From Neoechinorhynchus agilis (Eukaryota; Acanthocephala), in NCBI GenBank assembly GCA_051530055.1, contig CM121341.1, positions 10,788,001 to 10,852,000 on the forward strand: DNA of 64,000 bases, written 5' to 3'. The notes beneath the pieces are model-generated. The model was given only the letters and a program-made list of their open reading frames with translations, had not been told where the DNA came from and made no database searches. The translations under genes and the position numbers were made by a program. This document shows positions 9,648-20,523 of this stretch, piece by piece. Every line of letters begins with the position of its first letter. The first letter of the stretch is position 1.

Positions 9648-10094
9648 TTGAAATCCATATCCACTAATTGGCCATTGAGGTCACTTACAAGTTTTGTCCT
9701 TCATCCTCCGACCAATCACTCAGACACAACGATCGGCCATAGTTCTCCAAACCTCGACTGGATTCTGAATGATTTCTCGGTGAATCTACTGAAGATGGTT
9801 GATCGGAGAATCGCAACTACCATCCGCAATTTGGAAACACGCATTCTGAAGCATTTGAGTCTCCTCAGCTCAACCATTCAACAGAGTTTTAATCGAATGA
9901 ATCAAGCATCGATCGAAGGTACACCTTCAGTTGCCAAAAGACCTATGGATCAATCGTCCGAATCTGTTGGTTTAACCGAAGTAGTCGACATGAACGATGA
10001 CGATATCTTCGTGCGACAAATAATCGATGAGCAGGGAAAAATTTGCGCCGAGGGTATCTCGGACTTAATCAAAAGGAGGAGACCTGTCTTATGA
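9648..10094 (+). CDS. LINE-A ORF1-like protein, copy 2
   Basis: 148 codons, the longest version of the LINE-A ORF1. A Ser/Thr/Pro-rich start is followed by a helical stretch (about residues 45-85), a linker containing SVAKRPMDQSS, and an acidic patch DMNDDDI near residue 120. The end is basic (DLIKRRRPVL). No zinc knuckle. The reading frame is shared by four copies plus a diverged relative at 25.2-25.5 kb. Confidence 0.55.
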   Translation: MKSISTNWPLRSLTSFVLHPPTNHSDTTIGHSSPNLDWILNDFSVNLLKMVDRRIATTIRNLETRILKHLSLLSSTIQQSFNRMNQASIEGTPSVAKRPMDQSSESVGLTEVVDMNDDDIFVRQIIDEQGKICAEGISDLIKRRRPVL

Positions 10095-10213
10095 CAGAAC
10101 TAAGGTTGGTGCAGTGGAACGCAGGCGGTCGATCTGGTTTGCTCAATATAGCCCCATAATGCCCCGAGATAATCTTCATTCAATAATCCAAATGCGTCTA
10201 TCGCTCGTTCGAT

Positions 10214-10857
10214 TTGCCCGAATCTATCGCTCAGCTCGGCTCGAATTTCTCCACATTCATTACTCCTCCATCTAAGTTGCTTTCCCAGGGCCTTTTGTCA
10301 ATCTTCAGAACCAATCTTTTTCCGGTTATTATGAGTATCCGGTTATTATCAGTAACTATGTCTATGTTCGACCTAGGAAAATCCACCTTAGAGATATCAA
10401 AGAAGTACTGAATGGGCTATTGCTCTCGGGGGCTGATCTTTTATTCGGGGATTTTAATGACCCCTCTGGGAAGTGGATTCGAGCGGTCTCGCGTACCACA
10501 GATCACCACGAGCTTATTTGCCCTCTTTTTCCAACTTTCTCTCATGCCAGCGATAGTTTATACTTAGATTTATGCATTGCAAAGAAAGGCTTGCATCTGA
10601 GGCCAGTAGTTTCCTCACAAAGCTCTTTTTTCAAGATTTGTGGGCATGATGCGGTTCTATGTAACCTCTCTAAAAACACCCTACTGAGGAGGAAATTCAA
10701 ATTAGATGCGCATAATATTCAATTCTTTAATTTGGCTACTATGATATTTCTAAAAGGCGGGCAATCATTATCTCATTACGAAATAAACGATCACCTAGCG
10801 GAAGCAAGTTACGCGTTCATGCCGGACTCGATTTCAGCTGGCTTGCGATTTCCGTAG
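10214..10857 (+). pseudogene. LINE-A endonuclease, copy 2 (deleted)
   Basis: Two ORFs (10214-10411 and 10420-10857) hold the APE endonuclease. The second keeps LLFGDFND, SLYLDL and CGHDAVL. Against copy 1 about 75 bp are missing around 10335-10360, replaced by a short duplicated string, which removes the conserved Tyr motif and shifts the frame. Confidence 0.7.
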
Positions 10858-10867
10858 GATTAGTACC

Positions 10868-12275
10868 TTGGCTCCCTACTGCTCCCAATGGTGGCCAATT
10901 GCAGCCAAGAAAAGTTTCGTCCCCTGGAAGAGGGCGGCTGGCGCCTGGATTAAGGATGCTGGACTCTCCAAAGTGGTGTCGGAGTTATGCAGGCAACATT
11001 CTGTTGGCTCTTCGAACACACCAGTACATCCAGAATTCTTGCCCATCCAACGCCGTAGAGTGAATCTTTCTGCCAATCAAATATTAATTCAGCTTCCTTT
11101 AAGGCCACAAACGTTTTATCCGAGGACAGCGTTGTCAGTGTAGCAAAAACCCTGGTATGAGTACCGCCACAACAGTGGTCGTCGATTAACCTTGCCAAAC
11201 GCATTTTCCAGGTTAAAAATAAACGTCGAAAGATTACATTTGCCGATGATTTTAGGCCGATTTCTATACAAAATTCCTTAGTCTCGATTTACGAGGGAGC
11301 CCTTGCCCGATATCTATTGGACTTTGCGATGGAGCACAATTGCATTGACTCACGCTGCCACGGTTTCCTTCCAGGGAAATCGCTACACTCAGCAATCAGG
11401 GAGATAGCCAATCATTTTTACAACAATCAATTATCAACTAATCTATTGATTTCGTTTGATATTTCCCGGGCGTTTGACAACCTCCATATCGAGTTTATTA
11501 TATATATTCTTAGGTTTTTTTGCTCGCCTTACAGTATTATTGCTCGGATCTCTAACACACTGCTGTCCAAATCGTTCTTCTTTCAGGATGATCCCGAGAA
11601 TAAAATATATTATACAACCAAAGGTGTTCCACAGGGATCCCCTCTGTCGCCTATTTTATTTTGCCTCGCCAACCAGTTTATCATTCAGAACTGTAGGGTT
11701 TGCCAGAATATCTCGACTTACGCCGATGATTTGACAGCGGTCATCAAGGAAATCAATTACGTTAGAGCAAAAAACGCCTTCTCGATCTCCTATCTTTCCT
11801 AGATTCCACGCTTCCTTTGATGGGATCGGAACTAAATCCTAGGAAGACCCAGTTCATAACTAGAACTAGGTGACGGAGGGACAAACTGAAGCTATTAGAG
11901 GCTTTCAATACCCTTTTTGATATTAATACCGGCAAAGTCTCTACTAAGCTGACTATTCTGGGCTACACTTTTACTTCAAAGTTCTCGGCCACTCATGATC
12001 TTGCAAAATTAAAAAAAATAATAAGAATCGCCAACGTCAAGGCTACAAAATCCCAACAGTTAGGCATTCCAATCAAATGTTCACGTACTATTTGGAATTC
12101 CTGGGCTATATCGGGCCTCGTTTTTTTACTAGCGCGGCCGTCCTCCTGACCAACGCCTAGTGTTCCGTAACACCTTCCATAAAGCTCTCGCAAATCTTCC
12201 TTACCCGTGGGCGCATACACCCGATTGGTCCGACAAGACTTACCGCTGGATCAACATAGACCGGACCTGATCGGA
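10868..12275 (+). pseudogene. LINE-A reverse transcriptase, copy 2
   Basis: RT of LINE-A. The clearest ORF is 11317-11802, with GFLPGKSLHSAI (finger), motif A FDISRAFDN, motif B GVPQGSPLSPILF and motif C TYADDL. Downstream in changed frames lie LNPRKTQFI (motif D) and LTILGYTF (motif E), then IWNSWAISGLVF and NLPYPWAHTPDW. At least three frameshifts or stops make it non-functional. Upstream (10868-11143) is the endonuclease-RT linker. Confidence 0.75.
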
Positions 12276-12496
12276 GCAACCTAATTTAATCAAGTCATTC
12301 ACGCTTATACCTTGTGGCTCCTTGAAATGAATAAAAAAAATTCAACAAGGTAGTCAGGAGATCACGACATGTGGAAAAATATGTCAGCGGCACTTCCGAC
12401 TTCATAGAAATGCTGGATAAAGTTCTGTCTAGCAAGCTTTGTTATCTACAAGATAGTAAGCAAACCTCTGTTGATGGATTGGAGTAGGATTGGAAG

Positions 12497-12898
12497 GTGG
12501 CTCCACTGCAGGTGCACGGAAATGATTTGACCTTTAAGCTCATAGGAACGGTCCTCAACAAGGGTCCCGCTGGGGATCCAAATTACACAGTTATCACACT
12601 ATTCGGTCATATCCTCCTCAGGTTGTTCCCAGAGATGGGAGATAAATTCTCTAAGTATGGCGGATCAAACATTTGGCAGTCGCAGAAGGGTGACAAGGTA
12701 TGCTTAGACAGAGCTATCAAAATCGAAATACCAAAGAAATTTCCACGGGAACAGGAGAGAGCTGAGAAACTGCTACTAATATTACACAAGTCTACAAAAA
12801 ACAGGAATGAAGATTTTGAACCAGTAGCTAAGCGGTTGAGATCTAGGAACGACTGCGTTAATTCCACACAAGCGATGATTGAATGTCGCGATCGCTAA
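12497..12898 (+). CDS. Unidentified ORF upstream of Gy-A pol
   Basis: 133 codons, also at 51770-52156. The upstream frame (12370-12495) reads YVSGTSDFIEMLDKVLSSKL and is separated only by one TAG. The protein is helical with a basic C-terminal third (IPKKFPREQE, EPVAKRLRS). Its place before the RT would fit a Gag, but I see no CCHC knuckle or other Gag signature. A captured host fragment is the alternative. Confidence 0.4.
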   Translation: MAPLQVHGNDLTFKLIGTVLNKGPAGDPNYTVITLFGHILLRLFPEMGDKFSKYGGSNIWQSQKGDKVCLDRAIKIEIPKKFPREQERAEKLLLILHKSTKNRNEDFEPVAKRLRSRNDCVNSTQAMIECRDR

Positions 12899-13060
12899 CA
12901 GGACCGCTCCGTGTGGATGCTTTACAACAAGTGTAAAAGCAGGCTCGAAGTAAAAAACTGACAAAAAATATACCATAGGTTGCAAACAATTCAAGCCAGA
13001 AATAACAATATAATATAAAGTATATAGCGATGTGTTCATCGCGGATGCGGCCGTAGCCGG

Positions 13061-13116
13061 TAACTAGAACTAGGTGACGGAGGGACAAACTGAAGCTATT
13101 GGAGGCTTTCAATACC
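13061..13116 (+). repeat. 56-bp filler copied from LINE-A
   Basis: This stretch matches 11857-11912 of LINE-A copy 2 with a single mismatch (G for A at about 13101). It sits exactly where the mirror copy has about 585 bp of Gypsy RT and RNase H (about 51034-51620). Filler of this kind marks a repaired break that copied a nearby template. Confidence 0.85.
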
Positions 13117-13329
13117 TTGGTCCACATCAAAGGCAGGGAAAATACTATGGCAGATGTACTATCACAGTTCAGTTCAGGCAAGGAAGACGATCTTTTAACC
13201 ATCGATATAGCTGAAGAGACTCCAAATGAAATATCTGGGGTCTTGACATTGTCACTGGACTCTCCGAAAGCTGCAACAGGAAGAGATTCAGAATTATGTA
13301 CGGTGCGAAGATATGTCGAAACAAATTGA
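13117..13329 (+). pseudogene. Gy-A RNase H C-terminus
   Basis: LVHIKGRENTMADVLSQFSS is the typical end of a Ty3/Gypsy RNase H domain, followed by the connection to integrase. The ATG reported for the longer frame lies in the filler DNA. The mirror copy (50819-51097) keeps the preceding RLVRWATVLSQYDYHLVHIK and so shows the intact reading. Confidence 0.7.
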
Positions 13330-13404
13330 CCTAACAAGGTCCCCACTTCGTTCCATCCATATGCGAGCCGTAAAGGCGAACTATCGGTCGAGGGAGGCAT
13401 AGTC

Positions 13405-13980
13405 ATGATGTCAAGTCGAATCATCGTTCCTAGTGAATTGCGGAACTCAGTATCATCAGTGTTACACCAAGGTCACCCGGAAATCGTGGCGATGAAAAAC
13501 CTAGAGCAATACTATGTGTGGTGGCCCAAACTAGATGTGGATATTGAAAGCTGCGTTAATCGGTGTGAGAAATGTCAGATGAAGAGGGCACAGGAACCCC
13601 CACACCCTCTTGGAGAATGCAATATTCCGTCCGAAAAATAGGAACGCGTCCATATCGATTTCGCAGGGCCATGCGACTGAATTTCATATCTTATTCTGGT
13701 AAACGTAACAACGAAATGGCTTGAAATCATAGAGATCGACAACAGCAGCAATGGTAATACAAACATTGAGGGAGATATTCGCACGTATGGGAGTTCCCGG
13801 AGAAATTATTAGTGATAATGGGCCACCATTCACTTCGAGAGTTCCAGAAATTCATGCAAGATAATGGAATTCAAATTTCACGAGTCACATCTTATCATCC
13901 TAAATCTAATGGGCTAGCAGAACGGATGGTACGAACCTTCAAAGAGAGAGTCATCAACGGATATGGAACGACGGACCGAC
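13405..13980 (+). pseudogene. Gy-A integrase 1
   Basis: It starts with the HHCC zinc domain: LHQGHPEIVAMKNL gives the first His, and CVNRCEKCQ the Cys pair, with YYVWWP between as in Gypsy integrases. A TAG after about codon 78 is followed by VHIDFAGPC (first catalytic Asp region), then frameshifted ISDNG and LAERMVRTFKERV segments. It stops at about 13980, where the second Gypsy piece begins. Confidence 0.7.
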
Positions 13981-13984
13981 ATCA

Positions 13985-14170
13985 TTGACTACAAGATTTT
14001 CTACTGAGCAAAGATATGCCCGGATTGCACGGGAGGCGTTAGCGTTGGTCTATGGTGTTACAGATTTTAATTTCTATTTAATGGGTCGCGCTTTCACGTT
14101 GATCAGTGACCACAAGCCGTTGCAATATATTTTTGGAGAAAAACGGAATTTGCAGCAGACGACAAATCAC
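13985..14170 (+). pseudogene. Gy-A RNase H N-terminus from a second element
   Basis: FSTEQRYARIAREALALVYG and FTLISDHKPLQYIFG are the standard Gypsy RNase H core. They should lie upstream of the RNase H C-terminus at 13117, not 650 bp downstream of it, so this belongs to another Gypsy copy. The string around GEKRNLQQTTNHR also occurs in the mirror copy at about 51080-51120 joined to the other RNase H, pointing to homologous template switching. Confidence 0.75.
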
Positions 14171-14695
14171 CGGGGCTGGATAGAGAAATCCAAGAACATG
14201 TGGGCTGCTGCGCAGAATGTCAGAGATAACAGTCAACAACCATTATTTCCATGAGATATCCCCGCTGGACCATGGAAAAGAATTCATTTAGATTTCGCCG
14301 GTCCTACTAATGGAATGTTTTTTCTTGTAGCAGTGGATGCATTTCTAAGTGGCCAGAGGTGCGGTTGAAACCAAGTTTCACAACACAGATGACCACCAAG
14401 TGCTCGAGAGAAGCATTTGCAAGATTTTGAATCCCGGAACGAATCGTGTCCGATAACGGACCTCAATTCGTCTCGAAGGAATTCCGAACATTTTTTGACG
14501 AAAACGGAATTAAACATTGTAGGAGTTCCATAAATCACCCAAAGACGGCCACAACATCTTAACCTGCACAACTTTCTAATGTGTTACAGGAATACTCCGC
14601 ATACTATAACTCAGAAGTGCCCTGCTGAAATGATGTTTGGGAGACGCGTAGCGTCCTTAAAGGATAATTTAAAACCGACTGCTTTCAAGACATCT
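14171..14695 (+). pseudogene. Gy-A integrase 2
   Basis: WKRIHLDFAGPTNGMFFLVA is the integrase core start, and RIVSDNGPQF carries the second catalytic Asp. About 80 bp between the NHPKT block and the MCYRNTP block are deleted here but present in the mirror copy (49394-49702), which keeps ERLMGTLKRR. The end FGRRVASLKDNL runs into arm L at about 14700. Confidence 0.7.
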
Positions 14696-14996
14696 AACAG
14701 GCTAGTTAGAAATCTCGTAGACTACTGGGATTTGAAATTAACTTTATTTCTCGTGAAAAATACCGAAGCCAATCCCCTGCACATATCTTTTGCTTTTTTA
14801 ATTAAAACAGCGCTTTAGAATGGCCAACTAATTCTTTGGGTTCACTCGAATACGGACATTTGCTGATAAATACCGTAATTTGCCGGAAAACAAATCGAGT
14901 TGTTTACAAAACAATTCAATGTTACGCTCTAATTATTTGTTTATGTTCCGCCTATTTTCCCGGTTGATGGGTTCTTAGACTCACAATCCCTCGCCG
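14696..14996 (+). repeat. Arm L copy 3 (only the orfX-proximal third)
   Basis: Starts within L at GCTAGTTAGAAATCTCG, directly after Gy-A. The corresponding join at about 49400 has the same breakpoint with a few base changes, so the fusion happened before the duplication. It holds only A+T-rich upstream DNA of orfX. Confidence 0.75.
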
Positions 14997-15422
14997 ATGC
15001 ACTTTTGTAATCCTTGTTTGGTGCTATATCCGCCTTCAATGACAAACGTTACGATGCCGGAGGTCCTTACTCATCCAAGACCATACTTCCATCCTTGTGA
15101 TCAACAATATTCATTTCAAGCGATGCCACAATTTAATTACAAAATCCAAGCGAATCAACAAAACAATTTTGAGCCAAGAGTCTTCAATGGATTCGTGAAT
15201 TCCAGTCTCATTGGACTTTGTTTGCAGTTTTATAAGGGTATATTCGTCGATCTTTTGAAAAAGGAGGAACTTTGCATGCATTATCTCCTTGAAGTTGCTC
15301 ACAATTCTAGAATACTCGGTACGGCGGAAGGTAATAAAAATGCCGATATTATTACAAAATACGTTAACGACTACTGCGATCGGAGCGCAAATCGCATTAA
15401 CGAAAATAATGACGAGAAACCG
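14997..15422 (+). pseudogene. orfX copy 3, fused to antisense RTE
   Basis: The 182-codon open frame (to 15545) is identical in sequence to copy 2. The native part ends at about codon 142. The rest is antisense RTE linker, as in copies 2 and 6. Together with copy 4 it forms the inverted repeats around LINE-B copy 2. Confidence 0.5.
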
Positions 15423-15780
15423 TTGGAGTTCTCTGGATTTGCCAATCCACCAATCGTTTTGAATTTGGCGAATGCGCTTTTACGCGAGTGCTTTCGCTTT
15501 TCGGAACTCCATTTGTTTGATGGTTTAGCGGCGATCGTTTTCTAAGGCCGTTTTCGTTTTCTTCTCCGATCTATGAGACGTTTAATTTCTGCGTCATTCT
15601 CATCGAACCAATCCGGCTATTTTCGCCTTATGCTGAGATGGCCGTAAGGTGGGTAAGTGGTACTGATGAACAGGTTGATTGAAGTGGTATGTTCACGAAC
15701 ATTAGTCTCTCGTTGCTGCCGATCGGACACAAACAATACTCATCCACCATTTTCGTCTACTCCATGTTCCCTTGTCTAAT
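15423..15780 (-). pseudogene. RTE linker remnant, second copy
   Basis: Reverse-complement duplicate of 7980-8328 with the same in-frame stop and frameshift. It lies between orfX copy 3 and the 3' end of LINE-B copy 2. Confidence 0.7.
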
Positions 15781-16055
15781 ACCGTTCCCGGTGTTACCCC
15801 CACTCCTGATTCAATAAATTGCTGATCTCTGAGCCTCGACATCAGGAAGGAAGTAACCAAATTGACATAACAAAAGAATTATTCCCCGCGGGATAATTTG
15901 GCATACTCAGAAGCCTTTTTAGACACGACTCCCCTCCCTGTAGCAGCCCAATAACAAAAAATATTGGGGGAGTACGTGTATGATTACGGATAAAATAAGT
16001 ACATCTTATAAAATAACAAAAGGACTAAGTAACAAATGGCTTTCACAATATAAAT

Positions 16056-17230
16056 TCAGAGTCCGTTCTCCTTTTTCCAAGAATCCACTTTCTCCCTGTC
16101 TCGTCTTTTCAGCCGCCTCACAATCTCGTAGAACGTATGTTCATAATTTATAGAACATCTTTTCCTGTTCTCGTGTGGGTAATTCCAAATCTTTGTTATA
16201 AAAATACGCCATAAAAACGATTCCACCAATTCTCTTATTGAAATTTCCAAATTTTTCAAAACTTTCCATACTCGTTTGATAAACCAGACGCCAAAATCAA
16301 TCCGCACCTCGGGCGGCCTTCCTCTCCCAAAAAAACAGGATGAGCCAGCCAGAATCGTCTTCATAATTTCCACAGGATGACATATCATCACACCCAACCA
16401 CATGATCCTCCTCACAATTGCTGCAACTTTGAGAAATGTAGATCCGAGAGCCGAGTTCAAGACAACTCTTCTTCTCGTAGAATGAAAGTTTATCCCAAGC
16501 ACTTTAGAACATCTTGAAACCTTCATCATTTGAGTGCGCGGATCCTCTAAAAATTTAGCATATAACTGCTTATGAGCCACATTGGAATCAATCAAAGGGA
16601 CAAGCGTTGTTTTTCTTCTATTAGTGCTTAAATTCGCATCCTCTAAGCACTTGTCAAGTTTATATAGTACCGAATTCACTATGCGACATAAAACTTCCTT
16701 CTTCTTATGAAAAATAAAAAAGAAAATATCATCGGCGTAGAATAAAATTCTCACTCTGGATAACTTCTTCAATTTCCTAATAATACCAATCATGCCAATT
16801 AAAAATAATGTCGGGACGACGGTGAACCCTGCGGAACCCCTAACTTAGAATAAAAAAGACTTTTCAACGGATCAACCTCTAAAAAATATGCCTTTGATTC
16901 CATTAAAAACTGAATACGACCAAGAAGCTTCTTGGGGAGCTTCAAGCCTAAAAAGTCTTATATATAAAATTCCTGCTAATAGTGCAGAACGCCTTATTAA
17001 CATCAACCTGCAATAAAACCTTATAAACCTTAAGCACCGATTTCTGTAAAATACATTACTCATTAATTAGTGTTCCCGCTCCCTTTCCCGGTACAAAACC
17101 ATGAAAACATTTCGGAATAAGATCCCTTCTACTGAGAATCCCCATTAATTCATCGTTTATTACTTTCTCCACAAGAAAAATGATGGGGTTTTGAATCGAT
17201 ATAAACCTAATATCACTCGGAGATTAAATC
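16056..17230 (-). pseudogene. LINE-B reverse transcriptase, copy 2
   Basis: 16056-16793 (245 codons) starts just before the catalytic ILFYADDIFFF motif and runs through NRRKTT, KVLGINF and the C-terminal domain with CFFGRGRPPE. Motifs A and B lie in other frames at about 16810-17010. The frameshift after GSPSS and the stop after the GTLIN block are shared with copies 1, 3 and 4. Confidence 0.75.
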
Positions 17231-17250
17231 TTTCCTTTAACTTTAGGTAT

Positions 17251-17650
17251 TTTAAGTTTAATTTAATGATGATAACAATACCGGCTTGCCAGTAAAACTT
17301 AAAAAAGAACACAGCGCTCACCCTGAGTCGATAAACTGGCTGAGTTTGACATTTCGTAGTTGTGCCGAGGTGGTCAAGTGGACTAATGCCCGTGATCCCG
17401 ATTAGGCGTCAAGTGGTTCGAATCCGTTACCACCAATGACGCACAGCCAAAGGGGACGAAATACCGCTGAAGGGAGGAAACTCACTGATGAGTTCCGCCT
17501 CCTGGAGGTATCTGAGGATCCGGAGGAATGCACAAACTCTTAACCGACATTAGAGACTATGTGGTTATATCACTTCTCTGATGTATTTGGTTTGGCTTTA
17601 TGCCTAAATAAATAAGCCGGACAAGAAAGGGATTGACTAAAATTTAAAGA
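17251..17650 (+). mobile_element. tRNA-related SINE inside LINE-B copy 2
   Basis: Same 400-bp insertion as in copy 1, at the same site. The duplication TTTAACTTTAGGTAT is at 17236-17250 and 17651-17665. A box at 17371-17381 and B box at 17415-17425. Shared site and length mean one insertion event, later copied with its host element. Hairpins follow the tRNA-like part (about 17480-17520). Confidence 0.8.
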
Positions 17651-17986
17651 TTTAACTTTAGGTATGATTAACTTCCTCACTATATTAAGCTTGCATAAGT
17701 CCTCAAAATTTACACGATTAGGCATACGCTTCAATATCTCGATCTTTACATCTTTACCAACTAAATCGAAAATCTTCGGTGATACCGACAAGTCGTTTAC
17801 TCCAGAAATTCTTAGAAAAGGCTCTAGTCTCACTTATTATCAGTTTACCTCTCCTAATACTTTCAATAAATATTTCTTTGTAAAAACGAATCATTCACCG
17901 ACCCCACAAACCTTCATTACCCCCTGCCTCTGCAATTCTTGCATTACGATAAAATGAACGCGCCGTTTTCGACGGTCTGTGCCGCC

Positions 17987-18880
17987 TTATGTGCGAAAAA
18001 TTACTAAATTCCTCGAAGTTGCTACAGATATCATCTTATTTAAATTTTCCAATTTTACAGTCGAAAATTTGCAGATATCAGCCCGCAAGCAATTGTTAAA
18101 ATTAACTAACCTGATCGAAACATTCCAAACGACTCTTGATTTAAGATCCATAATTCCCAACTCAAATATAATCAAATCGAGTCCCATCCTAAGTTGTTCA
18201 AGAAACTGCCCCAACACTTTCACCTGAATATTTAACTCTTTTTTACATATAACGTCCAAAAAAGAATGTACAGATTTTGTAAAATTATGAAACGATGGGA
18301 AAGGAGTGAGGTGAAAAATGTATTCTTCTTCCCAATGTGAGAAACCACTAAACCCGTTGGAGTTTAAGGCACCCACAATAATGTCTGGATCCCATGTCTT
18401 AAACCACTTCTCTCTGTTATTCTTAGACCATGTAAGTCTTCTTGGCGCAACATAGAAATTAGCCATAATCCATCTACCACTAAGACGATATGAATCACCC
18501 ATCCCCTAGATCGCTATTGATTGGACCGCAAAATACTCGTGCTTTACCTGAAATAAAAGCTCAGGTCTAAATCTCTTATGAACATAAGACTGTAGTCCAC
18601 CTGAGAAAACAATATTATTATGGATTACTAAACCTCCGCTGGGCATTGATGTAAATGATATCATATCGCCTCTAATAACAAGATTCATATTTCCCGTTTC
18701 TTGAAAGCAAACAACGTCCGCATCATCTAGTCGACCCGCTAAACAAATATTCTCTGACAAAACCAAGGCTATAGATACATTATAAGAAATTAATATAAAA
18801 TTATTCGTCATACAAGTAAGTAAATTATCATTAACATTAAACATTTTAAAATATTTAGCGACAACGACTTTTATGCCGAC
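17987..18880 (-). pseudogene. LINE-B endonuclease, copy 2
   Basis: Two overlapping frames (17987-18502 and 18506-18973), split by a TAG near 18506. They hold LISYNVS, VVCFQETG, MANFYVAP and HSFLDVI. The Asp-Asn motif reads IIVGALNSN, so the catalytic Asp is Ala here; copies 1 and 4 keep IIVGDLNSN and copy 3 has the same Ala. Copies 2 and 3 are thus paired at this base. Confidence 0.75.
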
Positions 18881-19826
18881 CATTAACATGCCTACCCATC
18901 TTTCTAATCGGGCCATGCGATGACAACCCATCCTCCTTATTATCAGGTTCATCCTCTTTTTCACCTGATGCACACCTCTTACCCATCATCAATTTCTCCT
19001 GGACCTGTTTAATTACCTCATCCACCTGCTTACTATTTTCCGTCTTCTTGACCAAAGCAACCATATTTAATAAATCACAAATTATTTTATCCTTCTCCTC
19101 GAGTTTTTTATTTAAATTATCCACCCTCTCTTTAAGTATTTCTAACTCCTCCTTAACCTCATCTTCTACCTGAAAACTATTTCTCCTAACCTTATCCTCT
19201 CCTTGAGGACCATTTTCCCCCATATTACTACCATCCACCTTTTCCACCTTCCGTTTAAACCAACTATTATAATCACCTGGCTTCGCCATTCTCCAGTAAC
19301 TAACCGTTGCCGTACATGTAAGCCTATATGCCTCATGATTTCCTAAACAACTTGCACATTTAACTGAACCCAAAGTACTGCAATTAATTGTGTTGTGAGG
19401 GCCACCACATCTCATACATTTAGCCTGACTGGCACATTGGAAACTTGTATGCCCCCATTTGCAGCAATTTGTGCATTGAGTTAAAACGTAATCATAAATC
19501 GACTCCGACTGGCGGGATACGAAATTAATCCAATATGCCATAGACCCAAAATATCTTTCCTGGACCTTGTCTACCTCATCCTGCGAGCCCGATACAAGTA
19601 AAGAATAAGGCTCCGAAGAAGGACTCCTTTTCAAATATTTAATTGGCACAATACCAAAAGTGTTTTGGAATAATATAAACTCATCTTTCGACATATTCGG
19701 CGGTGGGTTTAGCACCAAAACTGATACTTTCCTTGATATATTTTTATACTTAATATTTTTACTACGAAGAAGCTCCTCAAATAGTTTCATTCCTTCAACT
19801 TCGAAGAAAATCATTAGCACCGCCAA
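18855..19826 (-). CDS. LINE-B ORF1 (Gag-like, CCHC), copy 2
   Basis: 323 codons: N-terminal domain, three CCHC knuckles (about residues 116-170), a charged coiled coil (about 220-275) and a basic tail ending GRHKSRCR. CAG stands where copy 1 has TAG, so this copy shows the native end. The first part of ORF1 (20137-19913) is out of frame because of the same one-base loss as in copy 1. Confidence 0.75.
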   Translation of the reverse strand: MAVLMIFFEVEGMKLFEELLRSKNIKYKNISRKVSVLVLNPPPNMSKDEFILFQNTFGIVPIKYLKRSPSSEPYSLLVSGSQDEVDKVQERYFGSMAYWINFVSRQSESIYDYVLTQCTNCCKWGHTSFQCASQAKCMRCGGPHNTINCSTLGSVKCASCLGNHEAYRLTCTATVSYWRMAKPGDYNSWFKRKVEKVDGSNMGENGPQGEDKVRRNSFQVEDEVKEELEILKERVDNLNKKLEEKDKIICDLLNMVALVKKTENSKQVDEVIKQVQEKLMMGKRCASGEKEDEPDNKEDGLSSHGPIRKMGRHVNGRHKSRCR

Positions 19827-20523
19827 CTTGGTCCTAAAACATTTTTTAATCGGATATCTTCTGTCACCACTAAAGTTATTAGGTTTTAAACCTTCCGAAA
19901 AATATATCTTCGTTAAATCACTTGCATTAAATCTCCTAAATCATCTTCATTAATTTTCAACACAAAATCATCTCTTCTTCTCGGCAACCGAAAAACACCT
20001 CTGAACACTGAATCAGAACATTCACCGTGATGGAGGGCCGACAGCCCACTACTCTCCAAAACAATGAAAAAAGATCCGATATCATGAACGAGACAAAGTC
20101 GATACAGTTCTCTTAAAAACAACGAAAAGTGTTGCACTTTTTAACTTTGAGGACGATAAAGTAGCGAGCACAATTCGCCTAGTCATCGGCACAACAGTCA
20201 TGAACAAGAAATTGGCGGATGATATATTAACCTTTGATTTTTGTCTGTGTCATTTTTCCTAGTTAACGCTTACCGATTTCAATTTTTATCTTACTTGATG
20301 ATCCGAGATACTCATGTGCAATGCTTACTTGATTCGAGGATCCGAGAGTCGTCTGCGAAATAAATCTTTCAACATGGTACCGCCATACATACTAAAATTG
20401 CGACTATGCTTTATTTTAGAAAAAATTATGAAACTATCACGCCTATAGATTACTGTATTTCGTTCAATTTCGACTCTCGGTCGACCGTCCTTGTCTATTG
20501 CGTCTTCTACTGTGGTGCTTTTT

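Larger units (their letters stand above)
9641..12343 (+). mobile_element. LINE-A copy 2 (near complete, broken)
   Basis: Covers ORF1, endonuclease, RT and a 3' end with AATAAA inside an A-run at about 12329-12340. It is damaged by deletions and frameshifts, including loss of the endonuclease Tyr strand. Copy 4 at 52.3-55.0 kb carries the same deletion and neighbouring short duplication, so these two copies are products of one DNA duplication. Gy-A begins directly downstream. Confidence 0.8.
12360..14695 (+). mobile_element. Gy-A: chimeric Ty3/Gypsy fragment, copy 1
   Basis: Gypsy pol pieces in an impossible order: a 133-codon upstream ORF, RNase H C-terminus, integrase, then a second RNase H N-terminus followed by a second, different integrase. 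It is a join of two related Gypsy copies. No LTR, primer site or polypurine tract is seen. It ends at about 14695 fused to arm L. The mirror copy at 49.4-52.3 kb additionally keeps an RT piece lost here. Confidence 0.8.
15800..20070 (-). mobile_element. LINE-B copy 2, 5'-truncated
   Basis: Same 5' truncation point and orfX flanks as copy 1, in opposite orientation, and also with the SINE. ORF1 is better preserved here. Like copy 1 it lacks the extreme 5' end found in copies 3 and 4. Confidence 0.85.

Noticed and set aside
12497-12898. Viral or host identity for the ORF before Gy-A pol
   Set aside because: No diagnostic motif seen; left as unidentified.
17370-17432. Functional tRNA gene
   Set aside because: The A and B boxes are good, but the length (about 68 nt), weak anticodon arm and location inside a 400-bp element with target duplication show a SINE promoter, not a tRNA gene.
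17470-17530. Hammerhead ribozyme at CTGATGAG in the SINE
   Set aside because: No GAAA follows a closed helix II; the string is explained by the hairpin GGAAACTC/GAGTTCC.
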